This document shows positions 41,060 through 52,084 of a DNA stretch of 64,000 bases, piece by piece. The notes beneath the pieces were generated by a model that did not search any database, was not told the DNA's origin, and saw only the letters and a list, made by a program, of their open reading frames with translations. The stretch is from NCBI RefSeq assembly GCF_023898315.1, contig NC_064619.1, positions 504,156,594 through 504,220,593 on the forward strand, read 5' to 3'. The number at the start of each line of letters is the position of its first letter. Position 1 is the stretch's first letter. The stretch is from Schistocerca nitens (taxonomy: Eukaryota; Arthropoda; Insecta; Orthoptera; Acrididae). Made by a program: the position numbers and the translations under genes.

Positions 41060-43870
41060 GCTAACAAAATTTCTTCCGGTGGGAACACCAACCTATATCT
41101 GGCGGTTTCTTTGGTTCCCGGAGTTCAAAGTCATTAAAGGCTTGAACTCTTTGTAACATAGACACTGACTCGTCCGGTGGCTCCTTTTTTCTGTGTTCAG
41201 TATCAATATCTGGGTTTTGTTTTGAAACTTCGTCATTAGTAGGTACAATATCGTAATTAGCTGTATTCCCATTATTTTCACTAGTACCGAAATACTCGTC
41301 ACCTGAACTATCGTCAGAATCCGACCATTCGGGATCGCTTTCAGGTTCTAACGTAAAAGCTTTTCTGAGACAAGCACTAAGTTCTTCCACTTTCGCCAGG
41401 CTTTGATTTTAGCTCAGTAATTTCTTTTGGCAAAACGACCTCATTATCAGCTTTACTCACATCCACTGTTATTTCATATTTAGTGTTATCCTCGTGGATT
41501 TCAGTTACTCGTAGGTAATTACTTGCCCCTTCCCCACGGTGCCTTTCGGTAACAGCTTGTACTGTTGGCGGATCGTTAACAGAAGTTACTTCCTTGTCCA
41601 TGCTTAGGATTTCATCCTTCACTTTCTTCGTATCATTAACCATCGTCCTATCGGCAGCACGCGTACTTTGCGCGGCGCTATTTACTCTGTCCTCCTTAAA
41701 TTCGGGCCACGTCACCTTTTCGGCGTCCCTACTATTTCTTTTTTCACTAATTCACCTCCTTGCCTCGTATTCCTTCTTAAAATCCTCCCACTCACATTGC
41801 TTGAGGCCCTTATACAGATCGTCGATCTGCAAACGCCAATCAGTTACTTCTGCTAATTCATTCTCGCCATTTACTTCATTGCTAACACTGCTAACCACAT
41901 CTCTCTATGTATCCACTGTTCCGTCCACTATTTCCTTCGCCAAGGCATTACCACTCGTAATGTATTCGCCAGCTCTTATGGTAATGTTCATACCTAATTC
42001 TGCTTCCTTGCTAGCGGCTTCTCTCTGAACAGCTGATCTGCTAGGCTGGGCCGTTGCTCTCTGATGCTCCACTCGCCTGTTAACATGTAGCGCACTGCGC
42101 GGCGAAGATGAATCGTCTCTGCACGCACCTGACGCTTCTTTCTCAACAACACACTGCGTCGTGCCACGCCTGTCCCTAACCTGTCTCATAACTTTACTGT
42201 CAGTCAGGTATTGTTTCTTAAATCGGGGCTGGTATGTTCTGTCCGCTTCCGTTTGGCCCCCAACGTTCGCGGAAATTAGTTTCCCGCGTCGTTATTATTT
42301 TGAGTGGTGTACCCTCTACCGCGACCTGGATAACTCCCTCTTCCTCTTCCTCTGCCACTGCCTCTCTGTATCAGGTTGACGCGAAAACCATCGCCGTCAT
42401 TCCTCACGTCGTTATTGCTGTTATTCCTGTTACTAAAATTCTGCTAATTGACACGACTTTCGCGCCAGTGGTCTTCGTCTTCGACCCTTTCGAGAAACGC
42501 TTGGAAGCTGCGATGATTGCTTCCCACATACCTCTTTGAATCTTCTGGAAGCTTTTCATATAGCTCCCATACGATTTCAGAATAGGATCTTCTCCCTCTT
42601 AAGTATGTCAACTTTCGGTACCAATATTCGCAGCAATCTTTCAAAGAATTCCTGCCCCTGTTATCTTGAAGTTTGGCCATAATAAACTCACGCCACAAAT
42701 GGTTCTGTTTTTGTTCGGACCAATATTCTTCTGTAAACATTTGTTTAAACTCTTCGAACGTCATTGGTTTGGTATTCAAGTCAATTCCCCAGCGCTTAGC
42801 ATCACCTGCTAATGCGCTAATTACTACGTATATCTTGTTCTGACCAGATAAGTGTTTAGGAAACATCCTCTCGCAATTTTTTATGAAGTCCAACGGATGC
42901 CATCCGTTATGTTTCTTGGCGGAATCGAGGCGTTCCTCACCTTCCAACAGCTTCATAAGTGGCGTGCCATTACAGACAAAGCCAGGCCTATCTTTGATTT
43001 TACTCTCGAGATCGAAAATTTTCCCTTGAATTTTCGATGCATTTTGTTCACACTTTTGTACACATCCGGTAACATTTTCGCCTAAATTTCTTTCAGTATC
43101 TGAAACTGCCTTTTTTAACTGTGAGATTCCATGTTGGCATTCGTTTACGACTCAGTTTTAAGACCGAAAACTTTTTCGTCTACTTTTGTTTCAACTAGAG
43201 GCTCTACTTTCTCTTGGATGTTGAGAATTTCAACATCAAACCTACTGTTAATGTCGTCAATTTCCCCCTGCATAGTATTCATATTTTTATTAATTGTGTC
43301 AATTTCAGATTTTATAGTATTTACTGCAGAACGTAAATTACCCACTTTTTTTTCTACCTGTTCGATTTGTTTACTAATTTTAATTCCTTGTTCTTTGACC
43401 TGTGCTTTAAGCTGACCAACCTGTGTTTTGAGCTGAACATCGACATGTGTTCTGAGCTGATTACTATGTACTGCAATTTGTTTGGTTAATCGTTCAAATA
43501 AGTCGTTCATGCTTAAAATTTTCACACTGTCTTGTTCTAAGGAATCGGTGTGTTCCGATCTAACTTCAGAATTTTCTTTCGGTTCTTTCTTTATCTGCAG
43601 TGAATCAAACAAGTCAGTGGATTCGTTCACGTACCCACTATCATCTACAAAGTCATCCTCTACTTCCTGTTTTATTCCATGCTGTGTTCGAAGCGATATC
43701 GACATTTCAATCTGTTCGTTAACATGTTCGTGGTATTGTACGTACGCCAATTGTCTACCGGGAACGCCATCTGTTATCTGGCCGCGAAAACTCCTGTCAT
43801 TGCCAGCCGCATCTTCCATTACGCTCGGCGCATCTACTGTGTTTACGTTCTTGTCTATACTGAACGCTAA
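41060..43870 (-). pseudogene. LTR-retroelement gag fossil (Ty3/gypsy-like)
   Basis: On the minus strand the readable parts in order are: an acidic and coiled-coil N-terminal part (43819-43145; heptads around IKISKQIEQVEKKVGNLRSA), a retrotransposon gag core (42956-42444; FIKNCERMFP, AGDAKRWGIDL, TFEEFKQMFTEEYWS), and a charged C-terminal part (42189-41061). The core is the capsid-type domain of Ty3/gypsy-like elements. No protease, reverse transcriptase or integrase follows: the element ends at a SINE near 41040. It is broken, with a handful of interruptions, and is a fossil of moderate age. Confidence 0.7.
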
Positions 43871-45480
43871 TTACACCTCACTACCTTACTTGTCGTACAC
43901 TGCTATTTACTTTACTGAATATTATTGCAATTCGTGCCACTCAACATCCACTGTTCGGTATTCACGTTAATTTGTGACCGAAAACAACTGGATGTCCTGT
44001 CACCGGGAAACTACTTGGAATCCCTGACACAGTACTCGTTAAAGCCTGTGTTATGGTAAGTGAACGGGATTCACCTTATGAGAAAGGATTTTCGTATAGA
44101 TATCGACCGCGCTTACCTGAATGATGGCAAATCAGACTTCCATCCACTCTGTAATAACAATGATCCGTCAACTAAGTCGAAATACACTCACACGTCAGGA
44201 TGGACCAAACGCAAACCAGAAGGTGCTACCAATGTGACGATAATAGGGTCGCCAGCCTAATTAGGCATTAACTGAGTTTCTTCCCTGTTCAAGTTGATAT
44301 ATACTCATGCAAAACAACAAGTTGTAACACTGCATAATATAGTAGAATTTTAGAACCAGAAAATCCATTGAACTGATAGTTTCACGTCCTGTACTGATAT
44401 GGAAAAACATGAATAAATAACACAACACTATAATGTTTACTAGAAAACTTTATACTATTAATCTGATTAAAATCGGGAATAGGTTACCCTAGGAATTGTA
44501 CTTTCATGCCACACACAAAATGTCAATTTTGATAAAGGTAAAACATTGATAAATTTTGACTATTATATTGACTTTAACTTTTGCTGGTCAAACCAATTTA
44601 GAACACTTCAGAATTCAAATGAATGAAAGGGGGGGGGGGCTGAAACGGTTATGGTCGCTGTATTTAAAAAAAATGATTACTGAATTTATTATTCAGTCAA
44701 GATTTCCAGTATATAAGTTACTACTCTTTTCATCTAATTTACTGCTCTTTTAAATGCCATTAAATCTGTCTCGAAATAAAAAACTTCATTACTATATCAA
44801 TACTAAAATTATCTTTCGACTTCGTTACACCTTTACTGATTTATTAACAAAACATTTCTTTAAACACCATTTTAATATAGGTATTTCAGCAATTTATTAT
44901 TATTAACATAATTTTTAATTTTCATTTCGGGACACTCAGATTGCAAAACGTTTGGAAAGGAACCTGTCTAGGGTAGTTGTGAGGATAATTAAATGATGGA
45001 AAAGTTGTGGTAAAATTTAGGTTATTATTGCACCAAACAAATACAGTTCATTCTCTGATCCATACGAATACAGTACTAAAAGTTTCAACCCGCTAGTATC
45101 GATGCGGCGGTTGGCAGGCGGCAAGATGGCGAGGCACAGAGCACACATACAACCACAGCTATGGCTCTTGACGTATCGGCACTTTAATTCTTCTTAGCGT
45201 CGCAATACTTTTCCATTTAGTGCCTGTGGAATTTTGCCATGCTGTGTGGGCGTTGTAACGGCATACCCGAGCGTCAGTGAAGCTATGTCTTCCAGGAGAG
45301 CCTCCTCGCTCCAGGTGATGCTCAAACCAGCGCCAAACTCCAACTACTACTATGTCCGTTATGCCGTGCAGTGCCCGCGCGCATTTTCCCGCGCTCGCCT
45401 GCCGTCCACCTTTTACCGCTCCCTGACAGACCGGGTATTCACCCGAGGTTTTGCATTCTACATATCCTAACACATTGCCT
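43871..45480 (-). repeat. Likely leader and 5' LTR of the gag fossil
   Basis: Upstream of the gag frame (minus strand) there is a non-coding leader. Near 44262 a TGGCGACC sequence has the look of a primer-binding region, and a possible LTR extends from there to about 45476, where it would begin TGTTAGGATATG. Only one LTR lies in the window, so the ends cannot be confirmed by comparison. Confidence 0.35.
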
Positions 45481-45719
45481 AAGTATGGACCAGACGCACA
45501 GTTACAATTTTAAACATCTTACTACTGTTTCAACATTTGTTACATTTCAATTCTATTACAATATTATTTGACATTTGACCTAAACATTAATATTCACATA
45601 TGAAACTTATTTACAGTTTTCTTAACATAATGGCATGAAACAAAAAGAAATGAAATCAGAACATCAATTACACAAGTTTATCGTAAAATCAGATGAAAAG
45701 AATTACTTATATGTAAAAT

Positions 45720-46160
45720 AGTATAGAGTTTCTTTCCTCGCCGACTCTGCAGAGAATCTCCTCCTTCTTCACTTTATCAATCCACGCAATTTTTAACATT
45801 CTTCTGTAGCACCATATCTCTTCTGTTCCGGTTTTCCCACAGTCCACGTTTCGCAACCATACAGTGCTGTGCTCCAAACAACGTCCATTGTCAGAAATTT
45901 CTTCCTTCAATAACGCTTATGTTTGACACTAGTATTGTTCTCTTCGCCAGGATTGGCCTTCCTCGCTTGTTCTAAACGGTTTTTTCTGTCCTCCTTGTTC
46001 TGTCTATCTTGGATTATTTTGCTGCCTAGGTAGCAGAATTCCTTCACTTCATCTACTTGATGTTAAGTTTCTCGTTGTTCTCGTTTCTGCTACTTCTCAT
46101 TACTTTCGTCTTTAAAATTGTATAAGCTCCTAAAAATTTTTAACTTACTTTAACTTCTGG
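45720..46160 (-). pseudogene. LINE C-terminal fragment (RTE-like relative)
   Basis: Minus-strand reading: EFCYLGSKI-like and RQNKEDRKNRLEQARKANPG (46040-45950), then EEIWCYRRMLKIAWIDKVKK and EILCRVGEERN (45830-45730). This is the same domain as in the other RTE-like copies but a different, older subfamily. Stops and a frame change near 45905 break it. Confidence 0.8.
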
Positions 46161-46442
46161 CGATAGTGAAACTCTGTTTCAAACCCTACAGTAAATAACG
46201 GTGAAAGTATTTCTCAATGAGTTTCAGTTAAACACTATCGTTCGGAATCCAGTACCTCGCAAACTTACATTGCTTACAGTGCAAATAAAGTGGTACGTCT
46301 CCCGCGGGTCAAAAAACACAGCAAGTGGATAGTAGTGGACTGGAGTCCTTTAATGTTGTCAATCAAGTGACCACTTTACCTCTTTCCAAATGATGCAAGG
46401 CGTCGAGTTCAGCGACAGCGCCATAAGGAGATTAACCTGCAA
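46161..46442. other. No gene recognised
   Basis: No coding or repeat pattern was recognised. Confidence 0.4.
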
Positions 46443-46606
46443 TTGGCTGGTTGGTTGATTTGGGGGAGGGGACCAAACAGCAAGCTCATCGGTTCCATCG
46501 TATGAGGGAAAGATTGGCAAGGACATCGGTTGTGCCCTTTCAAAGGAATCAAATCGCCATTTGCCTGAAGTGATTTAGGGAAATCACATTAACCAGAAGT
46601 ATGTTA
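46443..46606 (+). repeat. Dispersed repeat, SINE-like, 3' part missing
   Basis: TGGTTGGTTGATTTGGGGGA, GGGACCAAACAGC and TTTGCCTGAAGTGATTTAGG make up a recurrent arthropod repeat that I recognise. Usually a B-box-like part follows; here the sequence stops near AACCAGAAGTATG. Confidence 0.5.
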
Positions 46607-46633
46607 AGTGTGTAGTTCAGACCGGAAGTGGTT

Positions 46634-46790
46634 CAAAAATGGCTCTGAGCACTATGGGACTTAACATCTATGGTCATCAGTCCCCTAGAACTTAGAACTA
46701 CTTAAACCTAACTAACCTAAGGACAGCACACAACACCCAGCCATCACGAGGCAGAGAAAATCCCTGACCCCGCCGGGAATCGAACCCGGG
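46634..46790 (-). mobile_element. tRNA-headed SINE, Gly-like, 5'-truncated
   Basis: On the minus strand: CCCGGGTTCGATTCCCGGCG (B-box), GGGTCAGGGATTTTCTCTGC, GTGTTGTGTGCTGTCCTTAG and the common tail to GTGCTCAGAGCCATTTTTG. A perfect 12-bp target duplication, CCGGAAGTGGTT, is at 46622-46633 and 46791-46802. It has the same family as 8207-8416 but lacks the A-box half, as expected for 5' truncation on insertion. Confidence 0.93.
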
Positions 46791-46806
46791 CCGGAAGTGG
46801 TTATGT

Positions 46807-46854
46807 GATGTTTTGGTTCTCTGATGTTTTGGTTCTACGATGTTTTGGTTCCGT
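46807..46854 (+). repeat. 16-bp tandem repeat, three units
   Basis: GATGTTTTGGTTCTCT, GATGTTTTGGTTCTAC and GATGTTTTGGTTCCGT, followed by a decayed fourth start (GAAGTTTTGAGA). Confidence 0.85.
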
Positions 46855-47289
46855 GAAGTTTTGAGAATGATTTTTGTACCATGAATGAGCCAGCTCGTTC
46901 AATTTAAGGTGGACATGGAGGAGGATATTCATTTCTACATTCTCGGTTTTCAAGTTTTGCCATTTTCTTATACATTTTAATGATGAGTAACGCCTGGGTT
47001 CCAAGATGACAAGAGCCGTGTTCAGAGAGTTGTTTTACGATCGGTCAGAATCTTATCGCTTGTAGACTTGCGCTCTGAATCATCACATCTTAATGGTACA
47101 GAAAATGTCTGGAACTATCTTGCATATTGGCAATTAACATACCAGCAGATCGACACTTAGGGAATCATTAATGGGTTGATTCGGCTCGATCCGGCGAACG
47201 TATAGGAACTTGTGCACTCTTCTTTCCGACTTAAGGCCGTTATAAGGTCTAGAGGAGGTGTACACGGTAGTAATGCGTGTCTCCCCCGG
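46855..47289. other. No gene recognised
   Basis: A short reading NVWNYLAYWQLTYQQIDT near 47110 is unlikely to be more than chance. Nothing else was seen. Confidence 0.35.
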
Positions 47290-47612
47290 TGGCTAATTTA
47301 TTGTTATTGTGCTCTTTTGTCTAGAGTCATCAGTCTTCTGCCAAAACTCCTTCTTGTGTCACGCCCTTCATTTCTGAGCAGCCCTTGCACCTTGGCAACT
47401 CAAATATTTGTGGATTCATTCCTGTCTCTGTCTTCCCCTATAGTTGTTAGCCTCTAAGTATAGTGGAAGCTATTCCCCTTCGTCTTAACACGTGTCCTAT
47501 AATTCTGTCTATTCTTCTTATCAATGTTTCTGATATGTTCCTTTCCTCGACGATTCTACAGAGTTCACCATTCCTTAGCCTATCAATCCAATAAATTTTC
47601 AGCCTCTTTTAC
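47290..47612 (-). pseudogene. LINE C-terminal fragment
   Basis: Minus-strand reading from 47612: RLKIYWIDRLRNGELCRIVE and RRIDRIIGHVLRRRGIAST. This is the domain that follows the reverse transcriptase in RTE-like LINEs, here a diverged subfamily. The left part is decayed. Confidence 0.75.
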
Positions 47613-47969
47613 ACACAGTACGTCCATTATCCGTTAGAACCACCTATGTGAATTTCCAAACTATAATGCTATCTCGTTAAACGCTATCCAGTTGTGACGT
47701 TACGATCCTTGAAGTTTCATCGATAGCCATCAAGAAGGTCAAAGTGCTAGCTTCAGTGCAACAGACGTCCTGGCCGCAAATGTAACAGTACGCGTGTGAT
47801 ACTTGTGTAATGGCTATGGAGCAGCGAGGCAATATCAAGTTTTTTTGAGTCCTCCACCGTTTATGGGTGACCAGTCATCGAACTTGGCCGAAATATTGAG
47901 AGACACGCTACTGATCACTTCTCGGTGACGATAATGGCCCAGCCCACAAAGCGGTGTGCGAATTTTTGT
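47613..47969. other. No gene recognised
   Basis: No repeat or coding pattern was recognised. Confidence 0.4.
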
Positions 47970-48933
47970 TAGGGATGGGATAAAACGACCGGTTAAAACC
48001 GATACCGGTATTCGGCGGAGAAAAATTGTGTCACGCAATTTTAACCCTGGATAGCTGATGCAAGTACGAACCAAAATTAGTAATATTATGTAGGTCGACA
48101 ACGCACCATTTTTAAACTTGGTGCCATGCGCTCGATTGGCCGTGAGATTGCCCTGTGGCCATTCGTCGGTTGACGGGCAGCGCTATATGCATTGGTTTGA
48201 AATACTATGTCACTATATAAAACGGAGAAATCGATCAGTGCCACTTTAATAACAACGCCTACAGAAAAGAGCAAAACACAAATGACATAAGAAATGATAC
48301 GATATTGCTGAGACAATATGTTCGTATTGCCTTGTGGCAAGACTTGCCCCCATGAAGTATACGGCAGTTTGTCGCCTTTGTTCCCCGGAATCCATTCTAT
48401 TGCATAGTGGCACCAACCTTAGTCTAGAAATGTTTTTACAACGTGACGTTGCAATGAAATACAGCGCTTCATTTGCTTCAAACGGTTGACGATGTGTCTG
48501 TGATTTCTATGAAATAATATGAGAGGAAAAGAATTATGGTAATAGTAATAATTTAAATACTTAACAACAATCTGTTCAAAGGATACAGTACAAACAGAAA
48601 GTAGCTGATGTGCTGCCTGTGCCTACGTAATATGCCTTTATCTGCCTGTAGCCCTTGAAAACGGACGAATTAAGGTGAAAAACTTTCTTCAACCTCAGTT
48701 GTCACCCTCTCGCACTGTTTCTAATGGCCAAACAGTGGTATGACACCCCTCCCCCCCCCCGCTATTAAAATATGATTTTTGGGCAGAGTTTTTATAAAAA
48801 TAAATAGGAGAATAAGGGTGATTTTTTGGTAGTATTCAGCGACTTACTACTTTTCGAGAAAAGCAGCGAATGATGGATGGATTAAATTTACTTTTATTTC
48901 CTTTTTTAATTTCATATTTTGATTCTATGTACG

Positions 48934-50037
48934 AGGTGTGGCTAGAAAAAAACCGGACTAGTACTGGTGAAACAATAAAACGAATGCAATAAGGCTGAAA
49001 GTCGCGTGGCCTGTCACGTGACTCTCGCTCCGCCTACTCCTCGAGTTTCATGTGCCTCCTGCACTCAGTCTGCCCGTGGCGTATGTTTTAAGTAGTTGAC
49101 GTTTTGTCTGTGCGTCGGAAAATGTTGAGTGTACAGAAAGAACAGCGTGTTAACATCAAATTTTGTTTCAAACTAGGAAAATCTGCAAGTGAAACGTTTG
49201 TAATGTTACAACAAGTGTACGGCGATGATTGTTTATCGCGAACACAAGTGTTTGAGTGGTTTAAACGATTTAAAGATGGCCGCGAAGACACCAGTGATGA
49301 CACTCACACTGGCAGACCATTGTCAGCAAAACCTGATGCAAACATTGAAAAAATCGGTAAACTTGTTCGATAAGATCGCCGTTTAACAATCAGAGCAGTG
49401 TCTGAGTTAACAGGAGTGGACAAGGAAAGTGTTAGGCAGATTCTTGATGAAAGTTTCAACATGAACAAAGTGTGTTCAAAAATGGTTCCAAAGTGTCTCA
49501 CAATTGAACAGAATGAACGCCGAAGAATGATTTGTTCTGACATCCTGGAAACTCCTGTTAACTCAGACACTGCTCTGATTGTTAAACGGCGATCTTGTCG
49601 AACAAGTTTACCGATTTTTTCAATGTTTGCATCAGTTTTTGATGACAATGGTCTGCCAGTGCGAGTGTCATCACTGGTGTCTTCGCGGCCATCTTTAAAT
49701 CGTTTAAACCACTCAGACACTTGTGTTCGCGAAAAACAATCATCGCCGTACACTTGTTGTAACATTACAAACGTTTCACTTGCAGATTTTCCTAGTTTGA
49801 AACAAAATTTGATGTAAACACGCTGTTCTTTCTGTACACTCCACATTTTCCGACGCACAGACAAAACGTCAACTACTTAAAACAGACGCCACGGGCAGAC
49901 TGAGTGCAGGAGGCAGATGAAACTCGAGCAGTAGGTGAAGCGAGAGTCACGTGACAGGCCACGCGACTTTCAGCCTTATTGCATTCGTTTTATTGTTTCA
50001 CCAGTACTAGTCCGGTTTTTTTCTAGCCACACCTCGT
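48934..50037. mobile_element. Foldback mariner (long inverted repeat)
   Basis: The left arm (about 48934-49418) and right arm (about 49551-50037) are near-perfect reverse complements, about 485 bases each. The loop is about 132 bases. The ends, CGAGGTGTGGCTAGAAAAAA, are flanked by TA on both sides (48932-48933 and 50038-50039). Each arm carries the mariner terminal repeat and the N-terminal third of the transposase gene. The element has lost its C-terminal half and in its place has a second, inverted 5' half. Confidence 0.92.
49122..49556 (+). pseudogene. Mariner transposase, N-terminal half
   Basis: From the ATG at 49122: MLSVQKEQRVNIKFCFKLGK, VYGDDCLSRTQVFEWFKRFK and DDTHTGRPLSAKPDANIEKI, which is the mariner paired-type DNA-binding domain. 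A TAA at 49371-49373 interrupts the frame. The right arm, read on the minus strand from 49864, has Gln at the same place (VRQDRRLTIR), so the arms differ there. After the stop the frame goes on through the loop (NMNKVCSKMVPKCLTIEQNE) to DILE and then turns into the right arm. The catalytic DDD domain is absent. Confidence 0.9.
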
Positions 50038-50248
50038 ATCTTCAATGTGAATGAGTGAAAATTTATCAATAGTAGTTCGGCTTCTACGTTTGTTACAGGA
50101 AATATTATTTAAAAAAAGAAGAAAAAACGTAAATCAGTTATTTCATAAGCCGGTTATTCTGATCAGTTTTAACGGTGGGTTTAAACTGATGTGGAAAGAA
50201 AATCGATATAACGAAAACCGGTGGTTTCAGCGATAACCGAAATCCCTA

Positions 50249-50780
50249 GTTTCTTGCCAACCAGTGGGTCACAGTTTTGGTTCACCCTCCATATTCGCCG
50301 CATTTCTCCTCAACAGAATTGTTGTTCTCCAAATTCAAGCTGGCAAAGAAAAGACAGAGTTGCGATGAAAGTGAGGACATCCAAGAATATTGTAACGCAA
50401 TACTTATGCTGCCCATGAAAACGACTGCAGCATCTGTTTCGAATCACTTTTAAAACGATTTTAGCTGTCTGATGCAGGGGGACACTATTTCGAATAAATA
50501 CAGTGATTTTATGAAAACAATCCATGATTCTCATTTTTGATAGCCACAGTCCTAACGGAAATGGGACATACCGTGTAACACCACATCTCAAACACCTAGA
50601 TTTTTATTTCTAGTTTTCAGTGGTTCATGATTCACTGCCATGTGCGTCCGTCATGTGTTGTAAGCTTGCAAGGTAGCACAATTTCTTAACTTTATCTAGA
50701 TTGTGATCACCAATCTCGATGTTAAGCTTAGCGCTAATCTCATTTCTATTACCGCACGTTACTTTGGTCTTTCTTTGGTT
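50249..50780. other. No gene recognised
   Basis: AT-rich sequence without recognisable features. Confidence 0.4.
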
Positions 50781-50793
50781 ACACTCCATTCAT

Positions 50794-51677
50794 AACATCA
50801 ATAAAAGCTACATGTCCATGTCTTTTTACCTCCATTTTCTCCCCTTCCTCTGTTTTATGTTCCCCTTTTTTATCTCCTTATGTATGTATTATTTTATTAT
50901 TGTTTTAGTTGTCGTGTCTCTAGGCTGAAGAGCGGCGGATTGTGCCGCTGACAGCCCTCCCCTGCCCGTATGGGGCAGGGGAATGAAATCACAATAAAGA
51001 AGAAAAAAAAATCAATAAAAGCAAAACGAGGATAATGGAATGTAGTCGATTAAGTTGGGTGATGCTGAGGGAATTAGATTAGGAAATGAGACACTGAATG
51101 TAGTAAAGGAGTTTTGGGGAGCAAAATAACTGATGATGGTCGAAGTAGAGAGGATATAAAATGTAGACTACCACTGGCAAGGAAAGCGTTTCTGAAGAAG
51201 AGAAATTAGTTAACATCGAGTATAGATTTAAGTGTCAGCAAGTCGTTTCTGAAAGTATTTGTATGGAGTGTAGCCTTGTATGGAAGTGAAACATGGACGA
51301 TAAATAATTTGGACAAGAAGAGAATAGAAGCTTTCGAAATGTGGTGCTACAGAAGAATGCTGAAGATTAGATGGGTAGATCATATAACTAATGAGGAGGT
51401 ATTGAATAGGATTGGGGAGAAGTTTGTGGCACAAATTGACTAGAAGAAGGGATCTGTTGGTAGGACATGTTCTGATGCATCAAGGGATCACCAATTTAGT
51501 ATTGGAGGGCGACGTGGAGGGTAAAAATCGTAGAGGGAGACCAAGAGATGAATACACTAAACAGATACAGAAGGATGTAGGTTGCAGTACGTACTGGGAG
51601 ATCAAGAAGCTTGCACAGGATAGAGTAGCATGGAGAGCTGCATCAAACCAGTCTCAGGACTGAAGAACACAACAAGA
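50794..51677 (+). mobile_element. RTE-like LINE, 5'-truncated, interrupted
   Basis: A perfect 13-bp target duplication, ACACTCCATTCAT, is at 50781-50793 and 51678-51690. The element starts AACATCAATAAAAGC (the MNINKSK region) and is split at 50809-51010 by a Jockey-type 3' end. It then reads the CSRLSWVMLRELD-type decayed connecting part, LRWYRRMLKIRWVDH-like sequence (about 51335) and, from 51412, the open end LWHKLTRRRDLLVGHVLMHQ to SNQSQD, with tail CACAACAAGAA. It is one of the better-preserved copies. Confidence 0.93.
50809..51010 (+). mobile_element. Jockey-type LINE 3' end, nested
   Basis: The last 200 bases of a Jockey-type LINE: GGCTGAAGAGCGGCGGATTG, then AATGAAATCACAATAAAGAA and an A-rich tail. 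A perfect 12-bp target duplication, ATCAATAAAAGC, is at 50797-50808 and 51011-51022, inside the RTE-like LINE. The 3' end is the same type as at 38010-38082. Severely 5'-truncated. Confidence 0.93.
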
Positions 51678-51690
51678 ACACTCCATTCAT

Positions 51691-52084
51691 ATTCTGTGAT
51701 CATTAGAGTTCCCTGTAATTGTTCTATAGTACAATATTGTCAGCGATCCTTATTACTCATATGTTGTTACCTGTAAGTTTAGCCACAGTCTCGAACCATT
51801 CTTTTACTTTCGGTGTTTTTACGTTGATTTATTCATACTCAGCAGATGGTCTGCGTGAGAGAGAGTGTTGCTGTCACTGATCGCGCCCAGTGAAAAATGG
51901 AAATGAGTGTCACATGGTCGGAATTCAGTGCGATGTCTTTGTTAGGAAATTAATAGCTGTGTGATGTTGTAATGATATGGCCTGTGATAACTAGGAAAAC
52001 AGTGGATAGGTGTAGGAAGTACGTAGTGCGACTGAAAACATGATTCACTCGTTCTGGAAGTACGAATTAGTTTAGTTGGATTGT
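51691..52084. other. No gene recognised
   Basis: Upstream flank of the CpG-rich block. No TATA box or other promoter element is clear. Confidence 0.4.

Larger units (their letters stand above)
47970..50248 (+). mobile_element. hAT-like non-autonomous element with mariner insert
   Basis: The left end reads TAGGGATGGGATAAAACGAC, then CCGGTTAAAACCGATACCGG. The right end reads CGATAACCGAAATCCCTA, the imperfect complement. The short inverted ends and CGGT-rich subterminal motifs fit hAT-type elements, but I could not find a convincing 8-bp target duplication. The inner part 48210-48480 matches the repeat at 15990-16310. Much of the rest (48934-50037) is a later mariner insertion. No hAT transposase is present. 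Confidence 0.5.

Noticed and set aside
47040-47200. Possible Tc1 remnant (NVWNYLAYWQLTYQQ)
   Set aside because: No second motif and no terminal repeats; likely chance.
47962-50256. 8-bp target duplication for the hAT-like element (ATTTTTGT / GTTTCTTG)
   Set aside because: Only about half of the bases agree; not good enough to claim.
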